From: Stenocarpella maydis | Taxonomy: Eukaryota; Ascomycota; Sordariomycetes; Diaporthales; Diaporthaceae | DNA length: 64,000 nucleotides | Direction of reading: 5' to 3' | NCBI GenBank assembly: GCA_002270565.1 | Contig: NQMI01000011.1 | Location: 69,929 to 133,928, forward strand | Part shown: one piece after another, positions 46,216 to 58,056 of the stretch | Numbering within the stretch: position 1 is the stretch's first letter | Layout: each line of letters starts with the position of its first letter | Notes under the pieces: model-generated | What the model was told of the DNA's origin: nothing | Seen by the model: only the letters and a program-made list of their open reading frames with translations | Database searches by the model: none | Position numbers and translations under genes: made by a program

Positions 46216-47257
46216 GGTTGAGACGTATTACACATGTGTTAAGAAGGCTCCCTTTCTTCTTTCTGTTTTTCTCTTTTGATCTCCTTTATTCCGCCTCGTA
46301 TTCGAGTTGAAGATATTAAAAACACTTCAGAAAAGCAAAGAAAAAGAACGGAATTAACTAGAAATGATAATAAAACAAGACGTCGCAGTCAGAATCAATC
46401 TGGAAGTTGCAAAAAAACCAAAGGGCCGCCGGCGGCGCGTAATCGAGGCTGGAGCAAGTCTTCATCAACCAAGTATGGGAGAAATGGGAATCCAGATATC
46501 CAACGCTCATCTTTGTCGCTGACATTGGCGCCTTTTGTCATACTCACGTGAGAACGGGAATACCTAATTCCAATCTACTTGAGCGACGTCAATGCATGCA
46601 CGCGGATGCCAAGCACCCATGGATGTGCTGCTACGATGATAGTCTCATCTTCCTTGCATGCTCGGAATAAACATGCTGCCATATACAAACATGCGGCCAA
46701 ATATCTGTCATCGGTCACAGATCAAATATGGACCGGCCCGTACAGTACAATTGACGGTCTCCCGCGGGACTGGCGGCCCGCACTGGACAAAGCGCTACAT
46801 TTCCAAAACAAACCTCTGCTCACCATGCGACTGCTCAACATCACTGTTGCCAGCAACGCAGATCATGGACGGATGATCTGCAGATCCCTGAAGGAAAAGA
46901 AGGGCCACACACACTTCATTACTCCACGTCATATTTGTCACCAGGTTGCATCCAGAGGGCCTTGGATTCAAGACCGTCGCTGAGGGTGTTGATATTTGAG
47001 CTATAGCCTTGATACATATGCGGAAGCATGACGTGCCCCATAGATGAGCGATAGAATGTCTAGACGAGGAAGACTGCCGCGGTGAAGTGGCTTGAGTGGT
47101 CCGCCGTGGTCAGGTTTTTGAAAGTTCGGGCCGTTTGAGAACCCAAAACAAATGCTCTCCACGAGACGAGGGTGAAAGTTACATCCCCTAGTTTTTTTTG
47201 GTAACAGCATAATGCAACGAGCTCGGTATATTGCCACGGCTGTCATGGGTAGGTAGC

Positions 47258-47322
47258 TCGTTTCGTTTCGTTATTAATCCGGTCACAATACACTTAAAAA
47301 AAAAAATGAACTGCGGCAGTCC
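47258..47322 (-). repeat. Dispersed two-block repeat, copy D
   Basis: On the minus strand GGACTGCCGCAG precedes a poly-T tract, then TTGTGACCGGATTAATAACG and AAACG follow. Confidence 0.7.
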
Positions 47323-47424
47323 GTTCATATAGTTACGAGTGGGTAGTTAGACAATGCGAAATGCGTATCTCTCAAGGGATCTTCGGAGCACTGCCATAAT
47401 GCTATGGAACGGATGGCTTCTGAA

Positions 47425-47487
47425 ATAATACAGAAATATAGAGAAATACAGAAATATAGAGAAATATAGAAATATACAGAAATATAC
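47425..47487. repeat. Imperfect GAAATATA-type tandem repeat
   Basis: Variants of ACAGAAATATAGAGAAATA are repeated several times. It is simple-sequence DNA. Confidence 0.8.
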
Positions 47488-47977
47488 CTTCTCGGACGTC
47501 GTTGGGCCTGCAAGGAAATATGCAGATGCGGATATACGCATCATGAAATCAGCAGCCACGCAAGCGCTGTTTCAATAGGTCAATTGGACATGAAGCCAAG
47601 CAAGAGCCGATCCACCAGCAAGTGGTTTCAGAGAAGAGCTGTTGTCCGACGTCCGCCACCCACTTCGGAAAGCTTTCGGCCCCACCATCCATGACGAGCG
47701 CCCGCCCGAGACGCCATCCGGAAACATCAGCCGTAACAAAAACCGGGATGTATTGCGGCAGATGTCCACGTAAGCGCGCGTCCGAGGATGCAACCTGGCT
47801 ACGTATTCGCCAAGGGCTGGTTGATAAATGGGAATATCGACGATCTTAAGCTTAAACCAGCCACGCCTTCGGAATTATTCAAGCGTTAAGATCCACGCCT
47901 CCCTCACAAGGCCTTTGTGCTATGATTAGCTGTCGGCAGTTCCCGAATCGGCACACATTTTAGCTCGTCTGGGCGAC

Positions 47978-50900
47978 ATGGAGGGAAACAACACGGCCGA
48001 GAAGGTCGAGCCCAACGTCGGCACTGCCTCGCCCTCCTCCTCGGAGGAACGGCCAAGCAGCCAAGCACCACGCCCGGATGGCAGCACCAACGATCGCGTC
48101 CCTTGGTCGCGCCGTCTGAACCCGCTCAAGAGCAGCAAGATACCACCCATACCGGACGAGCGACAACCGTCTGGCGAACACACTGCCAGCTTTCTGAGCA
48201 GGCTCGTTTTCCACTGGGTCACACCTCTTATGCATGTGAGTGCCTGATGCTTCCCCCCTTGTGTAGCCCCCCCCCCCCCCCACCTCCTCTTCTGATTCCG
48301 GACTGTCTGCCTCTGTCCGAATGCCCAAGCTGAGTCCAAATGCTATCTTACAGGTCGGGTACCAGCGCCCCCTGGAGCCGAATGACATCTGGCTCGTGAA
48401 TCCACACCGGAGCTTGAACGTGCTCGAGCAAAAGTTCAGTGTCGAGTTTCAGAAGCAAGTCGCTACTGGAAGCAAAAGACCGCTACTGATTGCACTCATC
48501 AGGACATTCAAGAAGGAATTCCTGCTTGGTGCATTCTGCCAGTTGGTCAGTAGCATCACACAGACACTGTCGCCTTTCCTATTGAGGTTCCTCATCGCAT
48601 TCGCCACGGAGGCTTTTAATGCTAAGCAGACCGGCGACCATGGACCGAACATCGGCTATGGCGTTGGGCTCGTTGTCATCATCACTGCGCTTCAGGTCCT
48701 GATGACCTTCTCCATAAACCACTTCATATACTGGGGAATGACCGTGGGTGGTGAGGCCCGCGGAGTACTGATGTCACTTATATTCGCGAAATCACTCAAG
48801 ATCTCTGGTCGGGCCAAAGCCGGCGGCTGCGCCCTGCCACCGCCGACCGGCGCGAAGCCAGGGAGTGACGGTCAGAAGGCATGGTCTGAGAAGGCCCTTC
48901 CAAAGGGGAGAAACGCAAAGGGTGATGATAACAAGCAGCCGCCATCAGCCAACGACGGTGATACGGATGGGTGGAGCAACGGCAGGATCGTCAACCTGAT
49001 GTCGACAGATACTTACCGCATCGACCAGGCCTCGGGCATGTTTCACATGCTCTGGGGCTCGACACTGTCCATTATCATCACCATGGTTCTCCTCCTCGTC
49101 AATCTGGGATACAGCGCATTGCCAGGGCTCGGCCTGCTGTTCCTCTGCACACCGGCCCTCACCGCAGCCATCCGGGCACTCTTCAAGAGGCGCTTCGCCA
49201 TCAACAAGATAACCGACCAGCGGGTCAGCCTCACGTCGGAGATTCTGCAATCCATCCGCTTTGTAAAGTTCTTCGGGTGGGAGACCAGCTTCCTGGAGCG
49301 CGTCCAGGCGATACGGAAGCGCGAGATCCGTTCCATCCAGGTCTTGCTCGCCATCCGTGATGCTATCCAGGCGCTGGGCATGGCCGTTCCGGTCTTCGCC
49401 TCCATGCTTTCTTTTATAACCTACGCCCTGACTAGCCACAACCTGAGCCCGGCGCCCATCTTCTCGTCGTTGGCGCTGTTCAATGGCTTGCGGTTCCCCC
49501 TCAACAGTAAGACCACCTCCACCACGACCCATCTTTCTCACGGATCAACTGCTTGTTGTCGTGGGTCGCTGACTTGCATCGCCTCTAGTGTTTCCTATGG
49601 TCGTCGGCAACGCTATCGACGGGTTTGCTTCAATCAAACGCATACAGGCGTTCCTGCTGGCCGAAGAAGCATCAGAAGATGCCCACCAGGACCCGGGCAA
49701 CGAGAATGCAATTGTCGTCCAAGACGCCACATTCACATGGGAGAAGACACAGGCCCAGGGAGCAGACGGAGGGGCGCGCACGCCTGACTCTCCCACACCC
49801 TCTGAGCCGTTCAGCCTGCCCAGCCTCAGCCTCACCGCCGGCCGCTCCGAGCTGATCGGCGTCATCGGCAGCGTCGGCTCGGGCAAGACCTCGCTCCTGG
49901 CCGCCCTGGCCGGCGACATGCGCAAGACGTCCGGCACCGTGACGTTCGGGGCGTCGAGGGCCTTTTGCCCGCAGTACGCGTGGATCCAGAACGCGACGGT
50001 GCGGGACAACATCACGTTCGGCAGGGCCTTCGACCGCGGCTGGTACGACGCGGTCACCGAGGCGTGCGCCCTGCGCGCCGACTTTGCCATGCTGCCGGAC
50101 GGGGACAGGACCGAGATCGGGGAGCGCGGCATCACCGTGTCGGGCGGCCAGAAGCAGCGCATCAACATCGCCCGCGCCATATACTTTGACGCCGACATCG
50201 TCCTCATGGACGACCCGCTGTCCGCCGTCGACGCGCACGTCGGCCGGCACATCATGGACGAGGCCATCTGCGGGCTGCTCGCGGATAAGTGCCGTGTCCT
50301 CGCCACGCACCAGCTGCACGTGCTGCACCGGTGCGACAGGATCGTCTGGCTGGAGGGGGGCGCCGTCAAGGCCCAGGGGAGCTACCAGGACCTGGTGGCG
50401 CGGAACGAGGAGTTCGTCGGGCTCATGGCCCTCACGTCCACGAGCGAGGAGACCGCCAGGGACGACGGCTCCGATGAGGAGAGCCTCCATGTTCCTGATG
50501 AGAACGAAAAGCTCGTCAGGGTCGAGACGGCAAGGTCGAACGTCGCGCTTATGCAGGCCGAGGAACGCGCCGTCAAGGCTGTGTCCTGGGGTGTCTACGC
50601 TGCGTGGCTGAGGGCAGGCGGTTCCATCTTGATTGCGCCGCTCGTGCTCCTGCTCCTCGCCGTATCCCAGGGCAGCAACATTGCCACGAGTCTGTGGCTT
50701 TCGTGGTGGACGGCAGGCCAGTTCCCGCTGACCATGGGAGAATGGGTAAGATGCTCCCGCTGTCCATCCAGAGACGGAGTGTTGGAGGCTAACAGAGAGA
50801 TAGATCGGCATCTACGCGGGCTTGGGCGGCGGCCAGGCCATGTTCATGTTCCTGTTTGCTGTCTCCATCTCGCTGTTCGGAACACGTGCAAGCAAGGTCA

Positions 50901-52387
50901 TGTTAAAGCGTGCCATGTTCCGTGTTCTGCGCGCGCCAATGTCCTTCTTCGACACAACCCCCCTCGGCCGGATCACCAATCGCTTTTCCAAGGACATCGA
51001 CGTCATGGACAACAACCTCACAGACTCCATGAGGATGTATCTCCTCATGCTCGGCCAGATCATAGCCACCATGGGCCTGATTCTTGCATACTACTACTAC
51101 TTCGTGGCAGCCATGGTGCCCCTGGTGGTCGCATTCGTGTTCGCGGCATATTACTACCGCGCATCGGCAAGAGAAATCAAGCGGCACGAGGCTATACTGC
51201 GATCCCACGTCTTCGCAAAGTTCAGCGAGGCTGTCTATGGAACGTCCACCATCCGGGCATATGGCGTCCAGGACCACTTCCTAAAGACTATACGCCAGAC
51301 GATCGACGAGTTCGACGGCGCATACTTCCTCACCTTCTCGAACCAGCGCTGGCTGAGCCTCAGGCTGGATGCGATCGGCCTCATGATGATCTTCGTCCTC
51401 GGGATGCTTGTGGTTACATCCCGGTTCACGGTGAACCCCAGCACGGGAGGGCTCGTCCTGTCGTATATGATTAGCATCATGGGCATGTTCCAGTTCGCCG
51501 TGCGGCAGATGGCAGAGGTCGAGAACGACATGAACAACACGGAACGGATTCATCACTACGGCACGGGACTTGAAGAAGAGGCCCCCCTACATGTTGGCCA
51601 GATACCCGCGGACTGGCCCCGACACGGAAGGATTGTGCTCGACCACGTCCAGCTGCGCTACCGGGCCGGACTCCCGCTGGTGCTGAAGGACATCTCCATC
51701 GATATCAGGGGCGGCGAGAGGCTGGGGGTCGTCGGCCGCACCGGGGCCGGCAAGTCGAGCATCATGCAGGCCCTGTTCCGCCTCGTGGAGCTCTCGGGGG
51801 GGTCAATCACCATCGACGGGCTGAACATCAGCAAGATGGGCCTCCACGACCTCCGCTCCCGCCTGGCCATCATACCCCAGGACCCAACCCTGTTCAAGGG
51901 CACCATCAGGTCCAACCTCGACCCCTTCGGCGAGCACGGGGATGCCGAGCTCTGGTCGGCACTCCGGAAGGCGGACCTCGCCGGCGAGGGCGGCGAGGGC
52001 GGGATCGACCTCGAGACCGCCGTGGAGGAGGAAGGGCTGAACTTCTCCCTCGGGCAGCGCCAGCTGATGGCCCTTGCCCGGGCCCTCGTGAGGGACGCAA
52101 AGATCATAATATGTGACGAGGCCACGAGCTCGGTTGACTTCGCCACCGACCAGAGGGTCCAGCGGACCATGGAGGCTTTCAGGGGCAAGACATTGCTGTG
52201 CATTGCCCACCGCCTAAAGACCATTATTGGCTACGACCGCATATGTGTCATGGATCAGGGGCGTGTGGCAGAGCTGGGCACACCAGTGGAGCTGTTCGAT
52301 CAAGGCGGCATCTTCGCGAGCATGTGTGAGAAGAGTGGGATCAGAAGGAGCGATATACTAGAGGCGGCCGACGTACGGAGGGGTTGA
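47978..52387 (+). CDS. ABC transporter, ABC-C/MRP type (Yor1-like full transporter)
   Basis: Four exons (47978-48235, 48354-49506, 49589-50745, 50804-52387) give 1383 residues in TMD1-NBD1-TMD2-NBD2 order, without an extra N-terminal domain. NBD1 has Walker A GSVGSGKT, signature VSGGQKQR and Walker B VLMDDPLSAVDAHVG, where Asp replaces the usual catalytic Glu, as in MRPs. NBD2 has GRTGAGKSS, signature FSLGQRQ and Walker B IIICDEATSSVD with the catalytic Glu. The asymmetric sites are typical of the ABC-C family. TMD1 contains a long charged insert. It probably exports amphipathic or conjugated compounds from the plasma or vacuolar membrane. It is distal to the synthase, so a role in the same pathway is only possible. 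Confidence 0.93.
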
Positions 52388-52570
52388 TGCCTCGTTCGAC
52401 ATCTGCCAGGCTACGCATGTAGATAAATAATATTTGTGTACTCACGCAAGAGCGAGGAATACAGTACATGTAAGTCATCCGCAACCAACGGCTTGGAATG
52501 TCTCGCCGAGGCAATAATGCAACCGCTATACAGACCCGAAACACGGAGGGCGAAGGATCCAATACAAGCA

Positions 52571-54076
52571 TCAGTCCTCACTCGGTGCCATGATGGACGT
52601 ACTGAAGGTACCCCCTGAAGAGCCATCCTCCGGAGCACACGGGAACCAGAAGTCACTCCTGTCCCCCAGGACAAGTTCCCGCTCTACCAGACTGGCCTCG
52701 TTGCGCAAGCCCAGGTCATTGAGCAAGTCGACGACGTCGTACCGGGACTCCCCATCGACCTCGAATGCAACCTCAGCTTCCACAACCCGGAAGAGCAGTT
52801 CTGCGAATACATCCTCGTCGGCCTCGAGGCAGAGCTCTACGGTCCTGGAGCATACCTTGGCCCAGGCCGCAACCCAGCGGGGGTTCAGCGACCCGGTTGC
52901 CTCCCGGAACTCGACCGTCATCCGCAGGCCCTGGTCGCCGGGCGCGACGAGGTAGTTGTACATTGCGAGGTTGTAGTTGGGCCGGTAGCGGGGAGAGCCG
53001 TGGATCAGGTCAACGCCCCTGGCTGTGTTCTCGTACATCTCCGGCCGGCAGAGCGCCCGGAGCCCGTCGAGGACTGATGTGCACTGCTGCGTCGGCACCA
53101 CGGCGGGCATACCCACCTGTCTTGGCTGCGCCAGCCCCTGCTCGAGGAATTGTCTTCTCGTCAGGCGCCGTAGTCCTCCTCTCCCGCCGGCACTGTAACG
53201 CATCCGCGCCCCCTCGTCTTGGTAAGGGTTTGTGCGGACGGGGGGGAGGCGGTGCTGGCCCCGCGAAGGCCCCGGGCGGGCGTCCAGATGAGGGTAAAAC
53301 CTGTCGTCGTTGCGCTGCAGCACGGCCAGCCTGCGACACACCTCCGAGGGGTCCTCCTGATCCTCGGCCGCGGCCAAGGCCCAGGGGGAGGGGGGCAGGC
53401 CCATGTCCCGGCACGCCTCCTCCACCTCGCCCTCCGCCGCACGCCAGTGGTCCAACTCACCTTGGGCCAGGCGGCTCGAGTGCCGGACGGCCGGGCAGTG
53501 GTGGCTGAGCATGCGCTCCGGCGGGTGCAGCTGGGACAGGGTGCCGTCGGCGCACCACAGGAGCTGGCAGAGGCGGCGCACGGCGCGGGGGGGGGGCAGG
53601 CGGCCTGCGCCCACCCCGACGTGGACGTGGAACCCGGTGGTCTCGTTGGTCCTCAGCCGGAAGGTGTTGGTCAGGAGACCCACCGCGCGCCTGACCTGGC
53701 CGAAGGAACCAGCCTCCGCATGTAATGCCGGGCTTCGAAGCTCCATGCCGGTCCAGTGGTAGTGGTTGACTCCGGGTTCCCGGATGGATGAGTCGCTCCC
53801 GAGAGACCACTCTGTCGGCGGCACGGGTGAATCAATGGTATTGTCGGCCACGCGGATGCCGTGGGCTCGGAGGAAGTCCCGGAGGACGATCTTGACCTTC
53901 TCATGGGGTGTGCGAAATACTCCGTCGGGATCCATGCCCTGCGAGAGTTGAATTACCCGTCTCTCGCCCGCCTGTCCTGCAGGGTCACTTTCGTGGGACC
54001 AGAGAAATGGAACGACCATCTCTAGTTCAACGCCAAAGGTTACCCTCTGCAGTGCGGTTGGCGAAGGCGCAGTCAT
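52571..54076 (-). CDS. Amidoligase-family protein (putative ATP-dependent ligase)
   Basis: An intronless gene of 501 residues from MTAPSPTALQ. Near the N-terminus is TFGVELEMVVPFLW, the GxExE start of the amidoligase/glutamine-synthetase-like fold. TGFHVHVGVGAG is the family HVH motif near residue 160. A C-terminal TVEFREATGSLNP supplies the last conserved Glu/Arg. Fungal proteins of this type are annotated as putative amidoligases that would join an amine to a carboxylate, but substrates are unknown. The sequence is GC-rich and Arg-rich. It converges with the ABC transporter, 184 bp apart. The upstream in-frame start is not an ATG. Confidence 0.75.
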   Translation of the reverse strand: MTAPSPTALQRVTFGVELEMVVPFLWSHESDPAGQAGERRVIQLSQGMDPDGVFRTPHEKVKIVLRDFLRAHGIRVADNTIDSPVPPTEWSLGSDSSIREPGVNHYHWTGMELRSPALHAEAGSFGQVRRAVGLLTNTFRLRTNETTGFHVHVGVGAGRLPPPRAVRRLCQLLWCADGTLSQLHPPERMLSHHCPAVRHSSRLAQGELDHWRAAEGEVEEACRDMGLPPSPWALAAAEDQEDPSEVCRRLAVLQRNDDRFYPHLDARPGPSRGQHRLPPVRTNPYQDEGARMRYSAGGRGGLRRLTRRQFLEQGLAQPRQVGMPAVVPTQQCTSVLDGLRALCRPEMYENTARGVDLIHGSPRYRPNYNLAMYNYLVAPGDQGLRMTVEFREATGSLNPRWVAAWAKVCSRTVELCLEADEDVFAELLFRVVEAEVAFEVDGESRYDVVDLLNDLGLRNEASLVERELVLGDRSDFWFPCAPEDGSSGGTFSTSIMAPSED

Positions 54077-54605
54077 GATGCAATGTTGGATCAGGTCTCG
54101 GTGTGAGCTCGGCAAGGCAGCGAGTTGATCTGCATGCGTCTGGGAGAAATTCCATTTTGAAATGTCGACCCTGAGTTTTGGTTGTTATTTATAGCCAGCA
54201 AATTGATTTACGTGCAAACCCTCACAAAGTTACCGTGGTCCATCCAGCCTGTGTGCCTTGCTTTGTCCAAGATTCCAGCGCTTCTTTGCAGCAGGGACAG
54301 CACGCAAGGCGGACAAAGGCATTATCAGTGAGAATTAAAGCCTGCCTCCACTCTATTAAAGGCCAGATGCGATGAATGAATGCATTTTGGGTGTGTGGAT
54401 TTGGGCGCAAAAGGATTAATCTGACAATGCCGATAGTTAGCGCAAAGCATTTGACCATTGTATTTCCCACCTCTCCCCGTTTCTCTCTGTGATTAATACA
54501 TCTGTCCTGCGTGCGTTAACGTGGTCTTGGAAAGGTTTAACTGACAATGCTAACAACCCACATCATAGTCTGGGTTTCCAAAAGTTCCCATCCCTCCATC
54601 GTGGT
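54077..54605. other. Intergenic, no gene seen
   Basis: Upstream of the amidoligase gene and downstream of a small secreted gene. Nothing is recognised. Confidence 0.45.
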
Positions 54606-55114
54606 TCAAGAGCAATCCGATTTGTCCTGCGGGTCACCCCTTACCCAGAAACGGCTCTGCTTTCCTGTGCCGCCCTGTTGTAAGGTGTTGGTGATCCTTG
54701 TTACCCCGCCATGATCACAAGTATCATGAATGAAGCTGAGCATATCCGCAACCCAAGGGGCGCCTCCCTCGGTCGATCCTGAATCCACGGTGATGTCAAA
54801 GATGAAGCAGTGATCGCCGATTCTTATCTTAGATCTGGCCTGCAGGTCTGTTAGAAAATGGGCAGTAAATTACAGTCCAGGTTTGAGATGGTACTCACTG
54901 GGTCACTGTCGATGTTGAGATGGCCGGTCTTGGAGATAGGGTCCGTGTCGAGCGCGTCTTGGATTTGGTCCCAGGTTCCAAGTTGATCCCATGTCACACC
55001 TGCCTCGTAGCAACCGTTGGAATCCATGGCTGCAACAGCAGTGAGGAAGTGCAGGCTGTGAATCACCAGCATGGACGCCTGGATGATCATAGTGGTCGAC
55101 CTTGTAAAGCGCAT
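54606..55114 (-). CDS. Small secreted protein, family unknown
   Basis: Two exons (55114-54899 and 54839-54606) give 149 residues. The N-terminus (MRFTRSTTMIIQASMLVIHS, then LHFLTAVAA) is a signal peptide or signal anchor. The mature part has four cysteines (NGCYEAG, DHCFIFD, DTCDHGG, SDCS), which could form two disulfides. The acceptor CTGCAG at 54840 was chosen because the more upstream acceptor gives a stop. I do not recognise the family. Confidence 0.6.
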
Positions 55115-55872
55115 GGCGACAGTGTTGGTGTAGATTGCTTGGGCGTGTTGATCTGGAATTGGTGATAGTTACAGAGCCAATGAAAATGGTCCGGAGGCGT
55201 AAAGAAGCTGAGAACGTTGAGCAAGGGCGAGAACGAGGATGATCTGATGGGGCGTCTCGTCAATTTTGTGAGCAGACATCTCAAAGAGGTTTGAGCAAGG
55301 AGCCATCAGGGCCAGTCACCAACGGAGTTGCAGGCAGGGGAATCAACATTCACTCCTTGTAGGTTAGATGTGCGAGTATTGTGAGAGCACCGCAAGTCTA
55401 TTATCTAGACATGATGAAAGAAGGTCCTCACCGAGCATATCCGGTCCACCACTCCGAGTCCTGATCTATGATGCGATTTGCTGAACGGGTGGAATTTCCT
55501 ATGTTAGATACCTAAAAAAAAGGGGGGGGGGTCTCTCAATCAATAATTCTAACTCTAATACGACTGCGGTCGCTGCCCTGGCAAGGGCTGAATTCATGGC
55601 AGGAGCCAGTCACACTGCCAGTCCACTAACTGAACTCGTGGTTATTCCGGGTGAGCCCATCAGTCACGGATCCTCCAACCGCTGCCACCAAGGTATATAT
55701 ATTAGCAACTATTCCCTGCGGAAATTCCACCGGCCTGTCATGGTTTGTAAGTTGTTTCACAACTCAGAAACACACTCACAGTCACACCGTCACACAATCT
55801 TAGTCTTTGTGTGATACCTCCCCGCCAACACATCAATAACAATCATTTATTTCGGACAGTATCACCGTCACC
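55115..55872. other. Intergenic, no gene seen
   Basis: It contains an A/G homopolymer tract near 55514-55531. No gene is supported. Confidence 0.4.
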
Positions 55873-56310
55873 ATGCGACTCTCAATTATCTTCCTCGTGC
55901 CCCTTTGGGCCTCACTAATGGCGTCAACCTCCTGTTCTTTGGCATGAATAGCGTGTGTGATACCGCCAGCGCGGACTACCTCGTCTGCTCCGTCCGACCT
56001 CCCCGAGCCCAGGCGCTGCCAGTCGCCCGAGTAGCTGTTCCGTGGAGCCCTGATCATCCAACAGGTCAGCGGCGGCACTGATGACCACGTCATGGGCGAA
56101 GGCCCCTATGACACAAGCGGCAGCTACGCGTCTGCCCACGACTCTACTGGCTTTACCAGCTGCGTCGGAATCCCGCCACTTGACGATGCCAGTGACCGGT
56201 GTTGGTCATTTTGGGAATCATGCACCGATCAGGAGGGGGCTTTGCGAGGGAGTCTCATGATAGGGTGCCAGGTGCCGGACAAACTAGAAAACACGATGGG
56301 CGCACGATGA
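55873..56310 (+). pseudogene. Possible decayed secreted-protein gene
   Basis: A good signal-peptide-like start, MRLSIIFLVPLWASLMASTS, runs into a stop shortly after. The next frame over has NSVCDTASADYLVCSV, and a third open stretch has FRGALIIQQVSGGTDDHVMG and ends at 56310 with several cysteines. The pieces could be exons or a frameshifted relic. The family is unknown. Confidence 0.3.
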
Positions 56311-57207
56311 TGCGGATTCAGTTGCCCGATGGCTATTTTGGGATGCGATGAGGGGATCAGTTATCAGGCGAGGGATTTTGAGGCCCTGTCTGCTTTTCCA
56401 ATTTGGAGCGGCTCGGAAACCACTTGGGTACACAGGTACTTAGTCTCCTATGGGTTTGTTTCCCCGTACGAGTGTTCGCCGGTTTCTAGTCTACGCTCCT
56501 CTCGAAGATTCTTTCCAGTAGGCTTATTATGAGGCTGTCACTATTCTGTTAGCAACAGGCTATTGTGCAATAAAGTTATTATTATCAGAACTTTGTTTAT
56601 TATGCCATCGCTAGGTCTTTAACTAGTGTGTTTTAAAATTTATTGTTGTTTTTGGAATAGCACTCTATTAAATCACAAACGAAACCAACTAGGTCTTTAA
56701 TCCTTATGACTGTATAATGGGATCTCCTATGGTTCTCATTCACGTTGTTAATAAACAATCGCCTTTGTGGTCGAATTAAGAACGAAGCCAGCTATCCTAA
56801 CCAAGTTAAGTGGCGATCAGCCTCACCACCGTTCAGTGATATTCAGAACCTTACTCAATCCCGACACTATGCACCAGCATTTTGGCCACCTCCTGCCAAA
56901 GCGATTGCTGTGTGCGGGCGAGGTGGAAAGTAGAAGTCTAGCTCCCGGCAGCCTCAAACCTAACAACTAGCTGCCCCGTCAGCCAGCACCAGAATGCTGT
57001 AGTCAGTCATGCTGATTCGCCGTTCTTCCATCACAGTCCTCTCCTATAGTATTTTGACAGGAAGGACTGAACATGAGAATAAGCAAGCAGTGGCTACCTT
57101 AACTAGTTTCATACTTTCCGCTAATTTGCGTAGTCAGGGACCCTGGAGCCTACTGAACTTCTAGCTCTCAGAGGATCCTGGCTCTGCCTCTGGGGGCAGC
57201 AACTCCC
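56311..57207. other. AT-rich intergenic DNA with partial repeat copies
   Basis: AT-rich between about 56560 and 56760. Fragments of the dispersed repeat occur at 56668-56693 (CAAACGAAACCAACTAGG) and 56765-56793 (TTGTGGTCGAATTAAGAACG). No gene is seen. Confidence 0.45.
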
Positions 57208-57335
57208 ATGATCAGATTTCTGGCTGCGGAGAGGAAATCAAGACTCTCTCTGGACGTCAAGTTTTGGATAATAAAAGCAGACAGTTCCTATGTGAGCATG
57301 ACTCCTAGGACTTCCCACCATGCTCTCACTTTCAC

Positions 57336-57380
57336 CCACACACGCACACGCACACGCGCACACACACGCACGCACACCAT
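57336..57380. repeat. CA/CG-rich microsatellite
   Basis: An imperfect (CA)n with CG interruptions. Confidence 0.9.
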
Positions 57381-58009
57381 GTTGACGACGGGTCCATTTC
57401 TGGTGTTCAGGTCATCCTGCACCTGTCGCTCGGCCATACTGCATGACATTACCAAGGAATGGATCGCCATGCTCGTCGAGGTGCAGGGCTTCTTTCACGG
57501 GACCACGAGCCGTCGGACCCGAGCCCCCTACACAAAAACACAGTGATGCAGTCCTTCACCTCCGGTGATGACGGTCGTTGAACCCTTGGCGTCTGTGGGT
57601 CCAAATCGGTCCTCTTGCGCGGGCCGCATCGCCTCTTCCTGAGACTGCAATGGAACGCAATGGGACGATGCCGAGCTTCGCGGTGTTCCCCTGGCCGCAG
57701 AATCACGCATGCATGAGTATCGCATGTGTCTGCCACAAGCAGCACCACAACCGCCACAACCACGGCCCGGAAAACAACCGGAACAACCGCAACCGCAGCC
57801 ACAGCCGATGCCATCGATTGATCCTCCAGGGTTCCGGCCTTTCGAACCTTCTTTGCCAGGCTTCTGACGATGACGTTGGAGCAAAACTGGGGGCCCCAGT
57901 AGACTGGACCCTGCGAAGTCCGCACAGTTTGTCAAGACCCTTGACAACTCCAAGAGGTATACCGAGGAGCCGTGCGACTTGTGGGATGGCAAGATGGAGA
58001 TGTTCTTCA

Positions 58010-58056
58010 ACACACACGCGCGCGCACACGCACACACAAATGCACACACACACAAT
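58010..58056. repeat. CA/CG-rich microsatellite
   Basis: A second imperfect (CA)n tract in the same orientation, about 0.65 kb from the first. Confidence 0.9.

Larger units (their letters stand above)
46216..47977. other. Long intergenic region with repeats
   Basis: About 1.76 kb with no supported gene. It contains repeat copy D (47258-47322) and an imperfect GAAATATA repeat (about 47425-47487). The frames at 46579-46983 and 47622-47849 show no family signature. Confidence 0.4.

Noticed and set aside
47425..47487. Repeated GAAATATA units, tested as a CRISPR-like array
   Set aside because: There are no unique spacers; it is simple-sequence DNA in a fungal genome.
50084..50611. Long frames inside the ABC gene on both strands
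   Set aside because: Shadows of GC-rich coding sequence; no family signature.
52765..53725. Plus-strand frames opposite the amidoligase gene
   Set aside because: Pro/Arg/Gly-rich antisense shadows of a GC-rich gene.
57528..58055. Cys-rich minus-strand frame (MCVCAFVCACARACV)
   Set aside because: It is encoded by the CA/CG microsatellite and not a real cysteine-rich protein.
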